Below are positions 33,493 to 42,173 of a stretch of 64,000 bases of DNA, piece after piece. Source of the DNA: UBA3210 sp048359995. Its GTDB lineage: Bacteria > Bacillota_I > Bacilli_A > RFN20 > CAG-449. Each line of letters begins with the position of its first letter. Within the stretch, counting starts at the first letter, position 1. Under the pieces are notes generated by a model, which ran no database searches, had not been told where the DNA came from, and saw nothing but the letters and a program-made list of their open reading frames with translations. Position numbers and translations under genes: made by a program. The stretch spans positions 124,001 through 188,000 of the forward strand of contig DBGCPK010000008.1 of assembly GCA_048359995.1 (NCBI GenBank), in the 5' to 3' direction.

Positions 33493-34425
33493 TTATCCGT
33501 CCTTGTTCATCGTAAACCCGTTCCCGTTGATTTCATGGGCGCGGTGAATCGTGATAAACGCGTCTTTATCTATCAGCGCGATCATATTGGTCAAAGCGCT
33601 GTATTGGCTCATCGTAAAGGAAACCATCACCATTTTCTTCTTTTCGCCCGAAAATCCGCCGGTCACTTCGAAAATCGTCGTCGTCCGATCGATTTTTTCC
33701 CGAACCGCGAGATTGATCTCTTCGTATTTGTCCGTGATGATCTGCGCAATAAAAGCCTTGGATTCTCCCAAAAAGAGATGGTCGATCACCAAAGCGCAGA
33801 AAAACGCCGAAACGATGCCTAAAAGGGAAAGAACCAAATCGTTGAGTATGAACATTCCGAGTATCACCAACGTCGCGTCGACGACAAAAATCACGCGCGA
33901 ACTTTTCAGTTTTTTGAAATACTTGCAGATGGTAAAGGCGAAAATGTCCACGCCGCCGGTCGAACCGCCGCCCAAAAAGGTCAACGCGCAACCCGCGCCT
34001 GAAAAAGCGCCGCCGAAAATCGTCGCCAAAAGAAGACTGATCTCCTGATATTCGTATCCTTGCATATAAAAGAATCCGTTCAAAACGTCGGGATTTACCA
34101 AAAGAGAAGAAAAATACACCGCGATCGGATAGATGATCGAACTGACCAGCGTTTTCAAGGCAAATTCCTTTCCCAAAATGATGAGGCCGATAAAGAACAA
34201 CAGCCACGTAAAAATCGCGGTATACGTCTCCACCGAAATCATTTCCAAAGGGATTATCCGTTTGAATATGATCGCCAATGCGGATACGCCTCCGGTGATC
34301 AGATCATAGGGTAAAATGAAAACTCCGACGCCGAATCCCAGCACAAAAGAACCGGCGACGACGAGCAAAAGATTTCGAATCGTCATCTGCCATTCTTTTT
34401 TCGATCGCTTCTTGAATCGGATCAT
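33493..34425 (-). CDS. YitT-family membrane protein (YvjA position)
   Basis: A 310-residue protein with about five to six membrane helices in the first 200 residues (LLLVVAGSFVLGFGVGVFI, GGAFSGAGCALTFLGGGSTGGVDIFAF). A cytoplasmic DUF2179-type domain follows (IDRTTTIFEVTGGFSGEKKKMVMV). The ATG overlaps the prfB stop (ATGA), with GGGAGG upstream, so it is chosen over a methionine five codons earlier. In Bacillus, yvjA of this family also follows prfB. Function of the family is not established; small-molecule export has been suggested. Confidence 0.87.
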   Translation of the reverse strand: MIRFKKRSKKEWQMTIRNLLLVVAGSFVLGFGVGVFILPYDLITGGVSALAIIFKRIIPLEMISVETYTAIFTWLLFFIGLIILGKEFALKTLVSSIIYPIAVYFSSLLVNPDVLNGFFYMQGYEYQEISLLLATIFGGAFSGAGCALTFLGGGSTGGVDIFAFTICKYFKKLKSSRVIFVVDATLVILGMFILNDLVLSLLGIVSAFFCALVIDHLFLGESKAFIAQIITDKYEEINLAVREKIDRTTTIFEVTGGFSGEKKKMVMVSFTMSQYSALTNMIALIDKDAFITIHRAHEINGNGFTMNKDG

Positions 34426-35529
34426 TTCCGAACCTCCCATTTGAGATAGGCGTTGATCAACCCGTCGATCTTGCCGTCCAAAACTCCGTCGACGTCGCCC
34501 GTTTCGTAATCCGAACGGTGATCTTTCACCAACTTATAAGGGCAGAGTACGTATGAACGGATCTGAGATCCCCATTCGATATTCTTCTGTTCTCCTTTCA
34601 GTTTCGCCATTTCTTCCTGTTTTTTCTGCATTTCCAAGAGATAAAGCCTCGATTTTAGCACATTCATCGCGATTTCCCTGTTTTGGATCTGACTCCGCTC
34701 GTTTTGGCAGGTAACCACGATTCCTGTCGGAATGTGCGTTATCCGCACCGCCGACTCGGTCTTATTGACATTTTGTCCGCCCGCGCCGCTGGAGCGGTAT
34801 GTGTCGATTTTCAAGTCCTTTTCTTCGACGCGTATCTCCACGTTTTCGTCGATCTGCGGAATTACTTCCACGCTGGCAAACGAAGTATGTCTCCGTCCCG
34901 AAGAGTCGAAAGGCGAAATCCTCACCAAACGGTGAACGCCGTTCTCCGATTTCAGATGTCCGTAACTGTATTTTCCCTTTACCAAAAATGTCGCCGATTT
35001 GATTCCGGCGTCCGGCGCGGCCTGATAGTCGTACGTTTCCGCTTTCAATCCGTGGGTTTCACAATAACGGATGTACATTTCGAAGAGCATCTGCGCCCAA
35101 TCCTGCGACTCCGTTCCGCCGGCTCCCGGATGAATCTCCACGATCGCGTTTGCGTTGTCGAATTCGCCGGAAAGCAGGACTTCGATCTCGAAATCGTCCA
35201 TCTTCTTCTCCGAATCGGTCAAGGAAATCAGCAGGCTTTGAAGAATTTCTTCGTCCTCTTCCTCTTTCAGCATCCAAAAAATCTGTTCCGATTCGGCGAT
35301 TTGATCTCCGAGTTTTCGAAAATTCTCGACTTTGCTTTTCAAAGCGTTATTTTCGTTGACCAAAGAGACCGCGCATTTAGGATCGTCCCAAAAGCCGTCT
35401 CCGTTGATGATTTGTTCGTTTTCGGCGATTTTCGCTTCCGTCGAAGCGAGGTCAAAGTGAATCGCCTACTTCCTTGATTCTCCCCTGCAATCGGACGATT
35501 CGGTTTTTGATTTCAAACAATTCGTTCAT
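34422..35529 (-). CDS. prfB: Peptide chain release factor 2, programmed +1 frameshift
   Basis: RF2 of 368 residues encoded in two frames: 25 codons from the ATG at 35529, then a TGA at 35454 to 35452 read through by a +1 shift at CTT TGA C, and 343 codons onward. The GGQ loop is SSGAGGQNVNKTES, and the stop-codon motif SPF occurs in VRISPFDSSG, as in RF2. The ATG overlaps the secA stop (ATGA). Autoregulation is classical: low RF2 favours the shift. A Shine-Dalgarno-like AGG stands seven bases before CTT rather than at the usual shorter distance. The existence of RF2 shows that TGA is a stop in this genome. Confidence 0.95.
35451..35457 (-). other. prfB +1 frameshift site
   Basis: CTT TGA C on the minus strand, the canonical slippery site at codons 25-26. 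The upstream stimulatory element is weak (AGG seven bases away). Confidence 0.95.
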
Positions 35530-37979
35530 TTTACCTCTCCTTTTCCCTGTTCTTCGCCTTTCGGGGCATTCCGCGCCGCGCGTTCGGCTTCGATCTCTTC
35601 CGGTGTTTTCATCCGGATTTCGATTTTCAGAAGATTCAGCACTACTTCGTTGGATATTTTGGTGATCATCTCGTTAAACATATCCCATCCTTCGTCCACG
35701 TATTCTTTCAACGGGTCGTGATTGGCGTATCCGCGCAAGCCGATTCCTTCTCTCAATTTCGCCATCGAATCGATGTGCGTGGTCCAGTTTCTGTCCACGC
35801 AACGAAGCGCGACCATCTTTTCGATCTCGTTTGGTACATTTTCAGGCCAATTCTTCCGCTTCTTGTTGTAAACCGCGAAAAGAATATCCCCGATTTCGTC
35901 TCCGACTTCGTCGATCGGCGCATCTTCGTAGCCTGCCGCGTCGAAACTTCCTTCCGGCAAATATTTCGGTTCGAGATTTCTTTTCAAAAGATCGGCGTTG
36001 AGATACGCGTTTCTGGCGTCCCCGCGATCGATCGATTGATTGACGATATCTTTTCCCGCATTCTTGAAATACTGATAGATGTTGTCGTAAATTTCGTCGG
36101 CGTACAGAATCGTATCTCTTTGGTTATACATCGTTTCTCTCTGCTGCCTCAGCACGTCGTCGTAATCGAGCAACGATTTTCGGGTGTCGAAGTTCTGCCC
36201 TTCGATCTTTTTCTGAGCCGTAGTGATCGCTTTGGTTACCATCTTGTTTTCGATCGGAGTATCGCCCATCTTTTCGAAAAGACCTTTCAGATAATCCGGT
36301 GCGAAACGGATCAAGAGTTCGTCGTCGATCGAGACGAAGAAACGGGAATATCCCGGATCTCCCTGACGTCCGGAACGTCCTCGCAGCTGATTGTCGATAC
36401 GGCGCGACTCGTGCCTTTCCGTCCCCAGCACCGCTAAACCGGCAGGACATTTGACTTCCCCTGTCGGATCGGTGATGTCGACCACGCCTTTTCCGAGTTT
36501 GATATCGGTACCTCTTCCCGCCATATTCGTCGCGATGGTGATCGCATTCATCTGCCCCGCCTGTTCGATGATGTGGGCTTCTCTTTCGTGGTTTTTGGCG
36601 TTCAGCACTTCGTGAGGCAGCCCCTCTTTATTGAGCAGGCCGTCGACGATTTCCGACGCTTCCACCGAAGGTGTGCCGACCAATATCGGCTGCCCAAGGG
36701 CGTGCCTTTTTTTGATTTCCTCGATCAGCGCTTTATACTTTGCCCCCGAATTGCCGTAAACCAGATCCGTATCGTCGATTCGAATAACCGGTTTATTGGT
36801 AGGAACCGGCGTCACGTGCATATTGTAAATCTTCTCGAATTCTTCTTCTTCGGTCTTCGCCGTACCGGTCATTCCGGCCACTTTATTGTAGATACGGAAG
36901 AAATTCTGATAGGTAATCGTCGCCATCGTCACCGTCTCCGATTTGATTTTGACGTTTTCTTTCGCCTGAATGGCTTGTTGCAGGCCATCGGAATACTCTC
37001 TTCCTTTCATAATTCGACCGGTGAACTGATCGATTAAGTGAATTTCCCCGTCGGCGACCATATATTCGACGTTCCTCTTCATGATGAAATTGGCTTTCAG
37101 CGCCTGATGAATCCGGTGAACCAAATCGTTGTACTCCGGCGCGTAAAGATTGGCAACGCCGAACGCCTTTTCGCAAGCGTCGACTCCGGAATCGGTCAAA
37201 TTGCACGCTTTGGTTTTCAGATCGATCGTGAAATCCCGCTCTTTTTTCAGCGATTTGACGAAACGATCGGCGAAAATATAGGTATTGGCCGGCGCGCGTT
37301 CGCCTCCGGAAATGATCAACGGCGTCCGCGATTCGTCGATTAAAATCGAATCGGCCTCGTCGACGATGGCGAAATTGAGCCCGCGCAAAACGCGTTTTTC
37401 TTTCGCCTGCGCCATATTGTCGCGAAGATAGTCAAACCCCAGTTCCGAATTGGTCGTATACGTGATGTCGGCATTGTACGCCGCCTGTTTTCCTTCTGTG
37501 TCTTTTTCTCTCAAATTGACGTCGCAGGTCAAACCGAGAAAAGAATAAATCTTTCCCATGCTTTCGCAATCCCGAGCCGCCAGATATTCGTTGACCGTGA
37601 CTACGTGAACTCCCTTTCCTTCCAACGCGTTCAAATAGACAGCCATAGTTGCCGTCAGGGTTTTACCTTCGCCGGTTTTCATTTCGGCGACATCGCCCTC
37701 GTGAAGAATGATCGCGCCCATTACTTGAACTTTATAAGGGAATTCCCCTCTGACTCTCCGGCAAGCCTCGCGGCAGACAGCGAAAGCCTCCGGAAGAATG
37801 TCGTCCAACGTCTTTCCCTCGCTCAACTGACTTTTGAAGTAATTCGTCTTTTGTTTCAGTTCGTCGTCCGTCAGTTTGCTCATTTCTTCTTCGTAATCGA
37901 GAACCAAATTGGCTCTTTTTTCGATTTTTTTCAACGCTCTTTCGTCCACCCGTAAAAGCCGATCAATAAAATTACTCAT
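35526..37979 (-). CDS. secA: Preprotein translocase ATPase SecA
   Basis: An 817-residue motor protein that drives secretory proteins through SecYEG. Walker A MKTGEGKTLTA near residue 100 and the DEAD box IVDEADSILIDE near 205 mark the first nucleotide-binding domain. The preprotein crosslinking domain follows. TNMAGRGTDIKLG near 485 and RGRSGRQGDPG near 530 belong to the second. The protein ends in a charged tail without the C-terminal cysteine-rich zinc domain. The start has GGAGG. It leads an operon continuing with prfB. Confidence 0.97.
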   Translation of the reverse strand: MSNFIDRLLRVDERALKKIEKRANLVLDYEEEMSKLTDDELKQKTNYFKSQLSEGKTLDDILPEAFAVCREACRRVRGEFPYKVQVMGAIILHEGDVAEMKTGEGKTLTATMAVYLNALEGKGVHVVTVNEYLAARDCESMGKIYSFLGLTCDVNLREKDTEGKQAAYNADITYTTNSELGFDYLRDNMAQAKEKRVLRGLNFAIVDEADSILIDESRTPLIISGGERAPANTYIFADRFVKSLKKERDFTIDLKTKACNLTDSGVDACEKAFGVANLYAPEYNDLVHRIHQALKANFIMKRNVEYMVADGEIHLIDQFTGRIMKGREYSDGLQQAIQAKENVKIKSETVTMATITYQNFFRIYNKVAGMTGTAKTEEEEFEKIYNMHVTPVPTNKPVIRIDDTDLVYGNSGAKYKALIEEIKKRHALGQPILVGTPSVEASEIVDGLLNKEGLPHEVLNAKNHEREAHIIEQAGQMNAITIATNMAGRGTDIKLGKGVVDITDPTGEVKCPAGLAVLGTERHESRRIDNQLRGRSGRQGDPGYSRFFVSIDDELLIRFAPDYLKGLFEKMGDTPIENKMVTKAITTAQKKIEGQNFDTRKSLLDYDDVLRQQRETMYNQRDTILYADEIYDNIYQYFKNAGKDIVNQSIDRGDARNAYLNADLLKRNLEPKYLPEGSFDAAGYEDAPIDEVGDEIGDILFAVYNKKRKNWPENVPNEIEKMVALRCVDRNWTTHIDSMAKLREGIGLRGYANHDPLKEYVDEGWDMFNEMITKISNEVVLNLLKIEIRMKTPEEIEAERAARNAPKGEEQGKGEVK

Positions 37980-38009
37980 AAATCCTCCATTTCATAAGGT
38001 ATCATTTCA

Positions 38010-38038
38010 ATTATACAGGTCGGAAGATTTTATATCAA
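38010..38038 (-). promoter_or_regulatory. Sigma-A promoter of the secA operon
   Basis: TTGATA at 38038 to 38033, 17 bases, TATAAT at 38015 to 38010. Confidence 0.85.
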
Positions 38039-38058
38039 ATACTATTCGGGTATTTAAT

Positions 38059-38085
38059 TAAAAAATCCCCTTTTCCAAAGGGGAT
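38059..38085 (-). terminator. Rho-independent terminator of the cold-shock gene
   Basis: On the minus strand ATCCCCTTT and AAAGGGGAT form the stem, followed by six or more Ts. Confidence 0.9.
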
Positions 38086-38096
38086 ATTAAGCGAAT

Positions 38097-38300
38097 TCAG
38101 GCGCCGATCTTGACGACGTTGCGAGCCTGCAATCCACGACTGGTCTGTGCGAGTTCAAATCTGACTTCTTGTCCTTCTTCCAGGGAGCGGTAACCCTCTT
38201 CCTGAATCTGCGAGTAGTGGACGAAAATGTCCTCTCCTTCGCCGCGGTTGATGAAGCCGAATCCTTTTTCGGCATCGAACCATTTTACTTTTCCTGTCAT
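38097..38300 (-). CDS. Cold-shock domain protein
   Basis: A 67-residue OB-fold RNA/DNA-binding protein. RNP1 GFGFI (residues 14-18) and RNP2 DIFVH (24-28) are intact, and the N-terminus MTGKVKWFDAEKGF is typical. The ATG at 38300 has AAGGTGG eight bases before; a GTG four codons earlier overlaps this site. It stands between comFC and secA, where Bacillus has hpf. A leader of some 130 bases lies upstream and may form the temperature-sensitive fold often found in csp mRNAs, but no motif is recognised. Confidence 0.94.
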   Translation of the reverse strand: MTGKVKWFDAEKGFGFINRGEGEDIFVHYSQIQEEGYRSLEEGQEVRFELAQTSRGLQARNVVKIGA

Positions 38301-38349
38301 GCTTTTTACCACCTTTCAAAAATTTACTACACCTTCATTATCGATTTCT

Positions 38350-38379
38350 TTACCGCGTTTTTGTATAAAAATCGTTCAT
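38350..38379 (-). other. Orphan strong ribosome binding site with a nine-codon ORF
   Basis: GGAGGGGG at 38393 to 38386 precedes an ATG at 38379 by seven bases; the frame (MNDFYTKTR) stops after nine codons. It lies in the csp leader just after comFC. It may be a leader peptide or a remnant of a lost gene. Confidence 0.35.
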
Positions 38380-38434
38380 CAAAATCCCCCTCCTTTCGAC
38401 CGATACGACCACCGATGTCCACGATGCGGCAGAA

Positions 38435-39022
38435 TCATTCTTTTTTCGCCGCAATCGCCAGAAATCCGATCTTTTTCGGGTGAAACGGTCGGACAAGTCC
38501 GATCATCGCTTTCATCGTCTCTCCTGTCGTCAGAACATCGTCGAAGAGAAGGACTTTTTTCCCTTCGACTCGGTTTCCGTTTCTTATGGACAGATCGTTG
38601 ACCGCTTCCGCGCGTTCGCGCAAACTTCGTTCGCTCTGCTTAAATGGTTTATTCTTGTAGATCAAAGGTAAAATCGGCAAATTCAGGCAATTTGCGATTT
38701 CGACGACGTGATTAAACCCTCTTTCTCGATCTTCCTTTTCGTTCGAGGGCGCGGGAATTATCGCGTAACCGGCAAAGCGAATCTTTAATTCCGCTTTGAA
38801 TCTCGACAAAAACACTTCTTTCAATTCGTAATCCGCGCACCCTTTGAAAAGATACAGCAGGTTTCTGAAAAAATCGTTATAGGCGTAGAGAATCAGACCT
38901 AAGACGGACCCGATTCTTTTCTTCTCGAAGATCACTTCCAGAGAGCGAAAGCAGGAAGCGCAGATTTTTTCGCCCGAAAAAAAGCTGTGCAACGGGTTCA
39001 TGCAGATTTTGCATCGGCGCAT
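38435..39022 (-). CDS. comFC: ComFC, phosphoribosyltransferase-like competence protein
   Basis: A 195-residue protein of the ComF family. An N-terminal zinc finger CKICMNPL...CASC (about residues 4-30) is followed by the phosphoribosyltransferase-like fold. The PRPP-binding loop is KVLLFDDVLTTGETM near residue 160, with IIPAPSNEKEDRERGFNH near 95. It supports uptake of single-stranded DNA with ComFA. The ATG overlaps the end of comFA by 25 bases; a start 30 codons earlier would lie wholly in comFA. Confidence 0.9.
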   Translation of the reverse strand: MRRCKICMNPLHSFFSGEKICASCFRSLEVIFEKKRIGSVLGLILYAYNDFFRNLLYLFKGCADYELKEVFLSRFKAELKIRFAGYAIIPAPSNEKEDRERGFNHVVEIANCLNLPILPLIYKNKPFKQSERSLRERAEAVNDLSIRNGNRVEGKKVLLFDDVLTTGETMKAMIGLVRPFHPKKIGFLAIAAKKE

Positions 39023-40158
39023 AACGACCTGTTCGCCTCCTCTATTTCCTTGATGGAATCGCGGATTTCGGCGGTCTTCCGATTGCAGAGAAAAATCGCT
39101 TCTCCGCTCCAAGCGTCGATCTTTCTTCCTACCCGACCCGAAATCTGAATCAAAGTCCTGTCGTCGTAGATTTCGCTGTCGGCATGAAAGACGATCACTT
39201 GAAGATTTTTTAAAGTGACTCCTCTTTCCAAAACCGACGTCGTCACCAAAAAGTCGTACTCTCCTCGCTTAAATCCGGCGATGATTTCGCTTCGATTCGC
39301 CCTTTCGGAATGAACGAAATTTCCTCTTCGAATCATTTTTCCGACAATCCGAAAAAGTCGTTCGCACTCGTCGATCGTCGGAGTAAAAACCAACGTCGGC
39401 AAATGCTTTCTTTGAAATTTCAAAAGTTCGAATAAGACAAGCGCTTCCGAAAAAAACGGAAATACGATCGCTTTGGGAACGATCAACGGGTGGTGATGAT
39501 ACCGCCTCATCAAGGTCAGATAAGTTCCGTTTCGATCGCGAATCTCATCTTTCATTTCCCGGCTCGGCGTCGCGCTCATCATGATGTAGTTTCCTTTCAC
39601 GGAAAGATGAAAAAAGGCGTGGAGAACAGGCTGATTCCGAAAGGGAAACGCGTCCGCTTCGTCGATGATCAAAAGGTCGAAATAATTTTCGTAACGATAC
39701 AATTGATGCGTCGTCAGAACGACGATGTCGCCGACCAATTCGTCGGTATGATCTTTATAGACGGAAACTACCTTGAAAGAGGGGAACGCCTCTTTGATTC
39801 TTTCCGCCAGTTCGATGACCACATCTCTTCGGGGAACGGTGAAGCCGACTTGTCGCCCCTTTGACAAAGCGTACGCCATCGTCGCGTAAACCAATTCGGT
39901 CTTGCCCGCACCGCAAACGGCATAAATCAGGGAATCGCGGTTTTCCCGATAGGATTTCAGCAAACGCGCGCTGATTTCTTTTTGCTCGCCGCTCAGCGAA
40001 TAAGAAAGAACAACCTCCGCTTTTCTCTCTTTCAAATCCGGATTCACCGACGCCGCCTCTCCGTTGAAACTAAGGCAAAGACGGCAATAGCGTTCTCCGT
40101 TTTTCCTAATCCCGAAATATTCCGGATTTCGGTTTCCGCACTTTTTGCACGCCATCAT
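38998..40158 (-). CDS. comFA: ComFA, DNA uptake helicase
   Basis: A 386-residue superfamily 2 DEAD-box ATPase needed for DNA import during transformation. The N-terminal four-cysteine zinc knuckle is CKKCGNRNPEYFG...CRLC (about residues 4-29). Walker A is AVCGAGKTEL near 78, Walker B LLIIDEADAFPF near 165, motif III MSATPS, and motif VI QISGRVGRK near 345. The start is set by GAGG nine bases upstream. The comFA-comFC pair, without comFB, implies that some competence machinery exists, although other com genes are not in the window. Confidence 0.92.
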   Translation of the reverse strand: MMACKKCGNRNPEYFGIRKNGERYCRLCLSFNGEAASVNPDLKERKAEVVLSYSLSGEQKEISARLLKSYRENRDSLIYAVCGAGKTELVYATMAYALSKGRQVGFTVPRRDVVIELAERIKEAFPSFKVVSVYKDHTDELVGDIVVLTTHQLYRYENYFDLLIIDEADAFPFRNQPVLHAFFHLSVKGNYIMMSATPSREMKDEIRDRNGTYLTLMRRYHHHPLIVPKAIVFPFFSEALVLFELLKFQRKHLPTLVFTPTIDECERLFRIVGKMIRRGNFVHSERANRSEIIAGFKRGEYDFLVTTSVLERGVTLKNLQVIVFHADSEIYDDRTLIQISGRVGRKIDAWSGEAIFLCNRKTAEIRDSIKEIEEANRSLCADAKSA

Positions 40159-40204
40159 TTTCTTTGACCTCATCTATCTATTGGCAAAACTTTTCAAAAT
40201 TCCC

Positions 40205-40238
40205 AAAAAAAATATTCACCGAGTACGATGAATATTTT
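40205..40238 (-). terminator. Terminator of the SpoIIQ-like gene
   Basis: AAAATATTCA and TGAATATTTT pair across ten bases, followed by more Ts on the minus strand, just after the stop codon. Confidence 0.85.
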
Positions 40239-40260
40239 CCCGTTTAACGATTGCCGACGA

Positions 40261-40929
40261 TTATAATTTAGCGACTTCGACGGTGTACGATTTTTCAGGA
40301 TTGAGATAGGTGTTGCTCTTCAAAATTTCGAAGTGCAGACACGAACCCAAGCCGGAAGTATACAGCGATTCACCCGATTTGGCGATCACCTGTCCCTGCT
40401 CGACGGAATCTCCCTCGCTGACCAGTACGGTTCCCAACGAAGCGTAAATCGTCTCAATGCCGGAATCGTGTTTGATGACAATCATATTCCCGTAGATGGA
40501 ATCGCTGACTTTTTCGGTCACGACGCCGGACGTGGAAGCGGTAATATCGAACACATTGCCGTTATAAACGTAGTCTGCGCCGACGCTTTTCATATAAGCG
40601 GATTCTTTGTTCGGAACAGGAACGATCGCTTTCACGCGTATCGAAGAATCGTCGTCCATATCGTAGAAATACCTTTCGCACTTCGCTTCGACCGTGAATG
40701 GTTTCGCCAACGTTTCGATCTTGGTTACTTCGCTGTTCGCTTCGCTTTGAGAAATCTCGTTTCCTCCGTAAGACGAAGTCAGATTGCCGACGTTCGAATC
40801 GACGTGTTGAGAGTTAAAACTGCTTCCGAGAATCAACGCCCCTCCTACGATCACTGCCGAAGTAATTACCAACGCCAATCCGGCCTTTGCTTCAACCGGC
40901 CACGATTTCACTTTTTCTTGCTTTTTCAT
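40261..40929 (-). CDS. SpoIIQ-like membrane protein with a degenerate LytM (M23) domain
   Basis: A 222-residue protein: basic N-terminus, one transmembrane helix (about 17-36), a linker, and a LytM fold (about 115-215). The core FDITASTSGVV ... VIKHDSGIETIYASLG ... EGDSVEQGQVIAKSG ... LHFEI resembles SpoIIQ, the forespore membrane protein that docks with SpoIIIAH. Zinc and catalytic residues are degraded: the first ligand histidine is absent, the HxH motif reads Cys-Leu-His, and the YAHL histidine is Ser. Hydrolase activity is therefore unlikely. The ATG at 40929 has GAGGTGA upstream. A general degenerate M23 scaffold is the alternative. Confidence 0.72.
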   Translation of the reverse strand: MKKQEKVKSWPVEAKAGLALVITSAVIVGGALILGSSFNSQHVDSNVGNLTSSYGGNEISQSEANSEVTKIETLAKPFTVEAKCERYFYDMDDDSSIRVKAIVPVPNKESAYMKSVGADYVYNGNVFDITASTSGVVTEKVSDSIYGNMIVIKHDSGIETIYASLGTVLVSEGDSVEQGQVIAKSGESLYTSGLGSCLHFEILKSNTYLNPEKSYTVEVAKL

Positions 40930-41041
40930 TTTCTTTTTCACCTCAATAATCATCTTTCGCAGAAACGGATTTTTTATACAAAAAAATAAAAAAAGGCAGA
41001 AAAAAACTCCGTCTCTCAGAAATTTTTCGCCGCGCAAAAAG

Positions 41042-41067
41042 AAAAAAACTCGCTTCCGACAGCGAGT
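41042..41067 (-). terminator. Terminator of the tsaC-rpiB operon
   Basis: ACTCGCT and AGCGAGT form a perfect stem followed by seven Ts on the minus strand. Confidence 0.92.
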
Positions 41068-41085
41068 CTCCGCTTCTACGCGCTT

Positions 41086-41514
41086 TTATCTTTCGATTTT
41101 ATTGACGCGACGGATATGTCTTCCGCCTTCGAACTCCGTTTCCAAAAAGTTCGTCGTCCATCTTTTAACGTCTTCAAGCGGAAAGAATTTCGCGGAAAAA
41201 GCCACCATATTGCAATCGTTATGCCGACGGATCAGATAGCTGACTTCATCGTTGTAACAGAGTCCGCAGCGGATCCCCTTTACCTTATTCGCGGCAATCG
41301 CAACTCCCTCTCCGGAAGTGCAAACGACGATTCCTCTGTCCGCTTTTCCGTCTTTGATAAGGGAAGCCGCCGCGTAAGCGAAATCCGGATAATCGCAGGA
41401 ATCCGTCGAATCTGTTCCGCAATCGATGACTTCGTACCCTTTTTCCTTTAGAAAAGCGCACAATTCCTTTTTATAAAGATATCCTCCGTGATCCGATCCA
41501 AGTGCAATTCTCAT
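41086..41514 (-). CDS. rpiB: Ribose-5-phosphate isomerase B (RpiB/LacA/LacB family)
   Basis: A 142-residue isomerase of the pentose phosphate pathway. MRIALGSDHGGYLYKKEL opens the protein (substrate Asp and His). The catalytic cysteine is in GIVVCTSGEGVAIAANK (near 66), and HNDCNMVAFSA carries the second loop. The ATG follows the tsaC stop by one base, with GGAGG ten bases upstream; a twelve-codon longer start lies inside tsaC. The ywlC-rpiB linkage is conserved in Bacilli. An allose-6-phosphate or LacAB role cannot be excluded from sequence alone. Confidence 0.93.
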   Translation of the reverse strand: MRIALGSDHGGYLYKKELCAFLKEKGYEVIDCGTDSTDSCDYPDFAYAAASLIKDGKADRGIVVCTSGEGVAIAANKVKGIRCGLCYNDEVSYLIRRHNDCNMVAFSAKFFPLEDVKRWTTNFLETEFEGGRHIRRVNKIER

Positions 41515-41515
41515 A

Positions 41516-42124
41516 TCAATTTTTCCTCCATGTCTTTTTGATCTCTTCAAAAGAGATCGTTCCCTGTCTGACCAAAGTCAATTTATCGTCTACGATGACA
41601 ATCGTCGAAGGCAAACGCGACGCGGTTTCTCCTTTGACGATAATCGGGATTTTTCCCGAAAAAACCTCGCTTGTGCTTTCAAAATCCGCGCAGGTTTTTT
41701 CTCCGGAAACGTTCGCGCTGGTAACAAGCATCGGCGTTCCGACGCGCGCGATCATCGCGGAAACCTCTTCGCTTCCGCTGACGCGGACGCCGATATACGG
41801 CGAATCGAGGCGAATCCACGGAGCGATTCCGCTTTTCGGAGGAAGCAACAAGGTGATTTCTCCCGGCATAAAACCGTCGATGATTCTCCGCGCCTTTTCG
41901 TCGACAACCGCGTATTCCCCGATCTCTTCCGGCGAAGAAAGCATCAAAGTGAACGGCTTGTCCGGTCTTCTCTTTTTGACCTCGATCAAACTCTCGAAAG
42001 CTCGTCGAGAATTCGCGACGACTCCGAGACCGTAAACCGTCTCCGTGGGAAAAGCGACTACCTTCCCTTTTCGTATCGTAACGATGAGTTCTTCCGAAGA
42101 AAAACCGACGATTTTGGTTTCCAT
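41516..42124 (-). CDS. tsaC: L-threonylcarbamoyladenylate synthase (Sua5/YwlC/TsaC family)
   Basis: A 202-residue enzyme that makes threonylcarbamoyl-AMP for t6A modification of ANN-decoding tRNAs. The family signature begins GKVVAFPTETVYGLGV (about 19-34), with KRRPDKPFTLML (lysine and arginine for nucleotide binding) and VGTPMLVTSANVSGEKT near 130. The 202-residue length corresponds to the single-domain TsaC form, without the Sua5 C-terminal domain of Bacillus YwlC. Good GAAGGGA ribosome binding site. Co-transcribed with rpiB. Confidence 0.94.
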   Translation of the reverse strand: METKIVGFSSEELIVTIRKGKVVAFPTETVYGLGVVANSRRAFESLIEVKKRRPDKPFTLMLSSPEEIGEYAVVDEKARRIIDGFMPGEITLLLPPKSGIAPWIRLDSPYIGVRVSGSEEVSAMIARVGTPMLVTSANVSGEKTCADFESTSEVFSGKIPIIVKGETASRLPSTIVIVDDKLTLVRQGTISFEEIKKTWRKN

Positions 42125-42173
42125 AACTATCCCTTCTTACGAAGAAAATTATAGCACGATTTCTTCTCGCATA

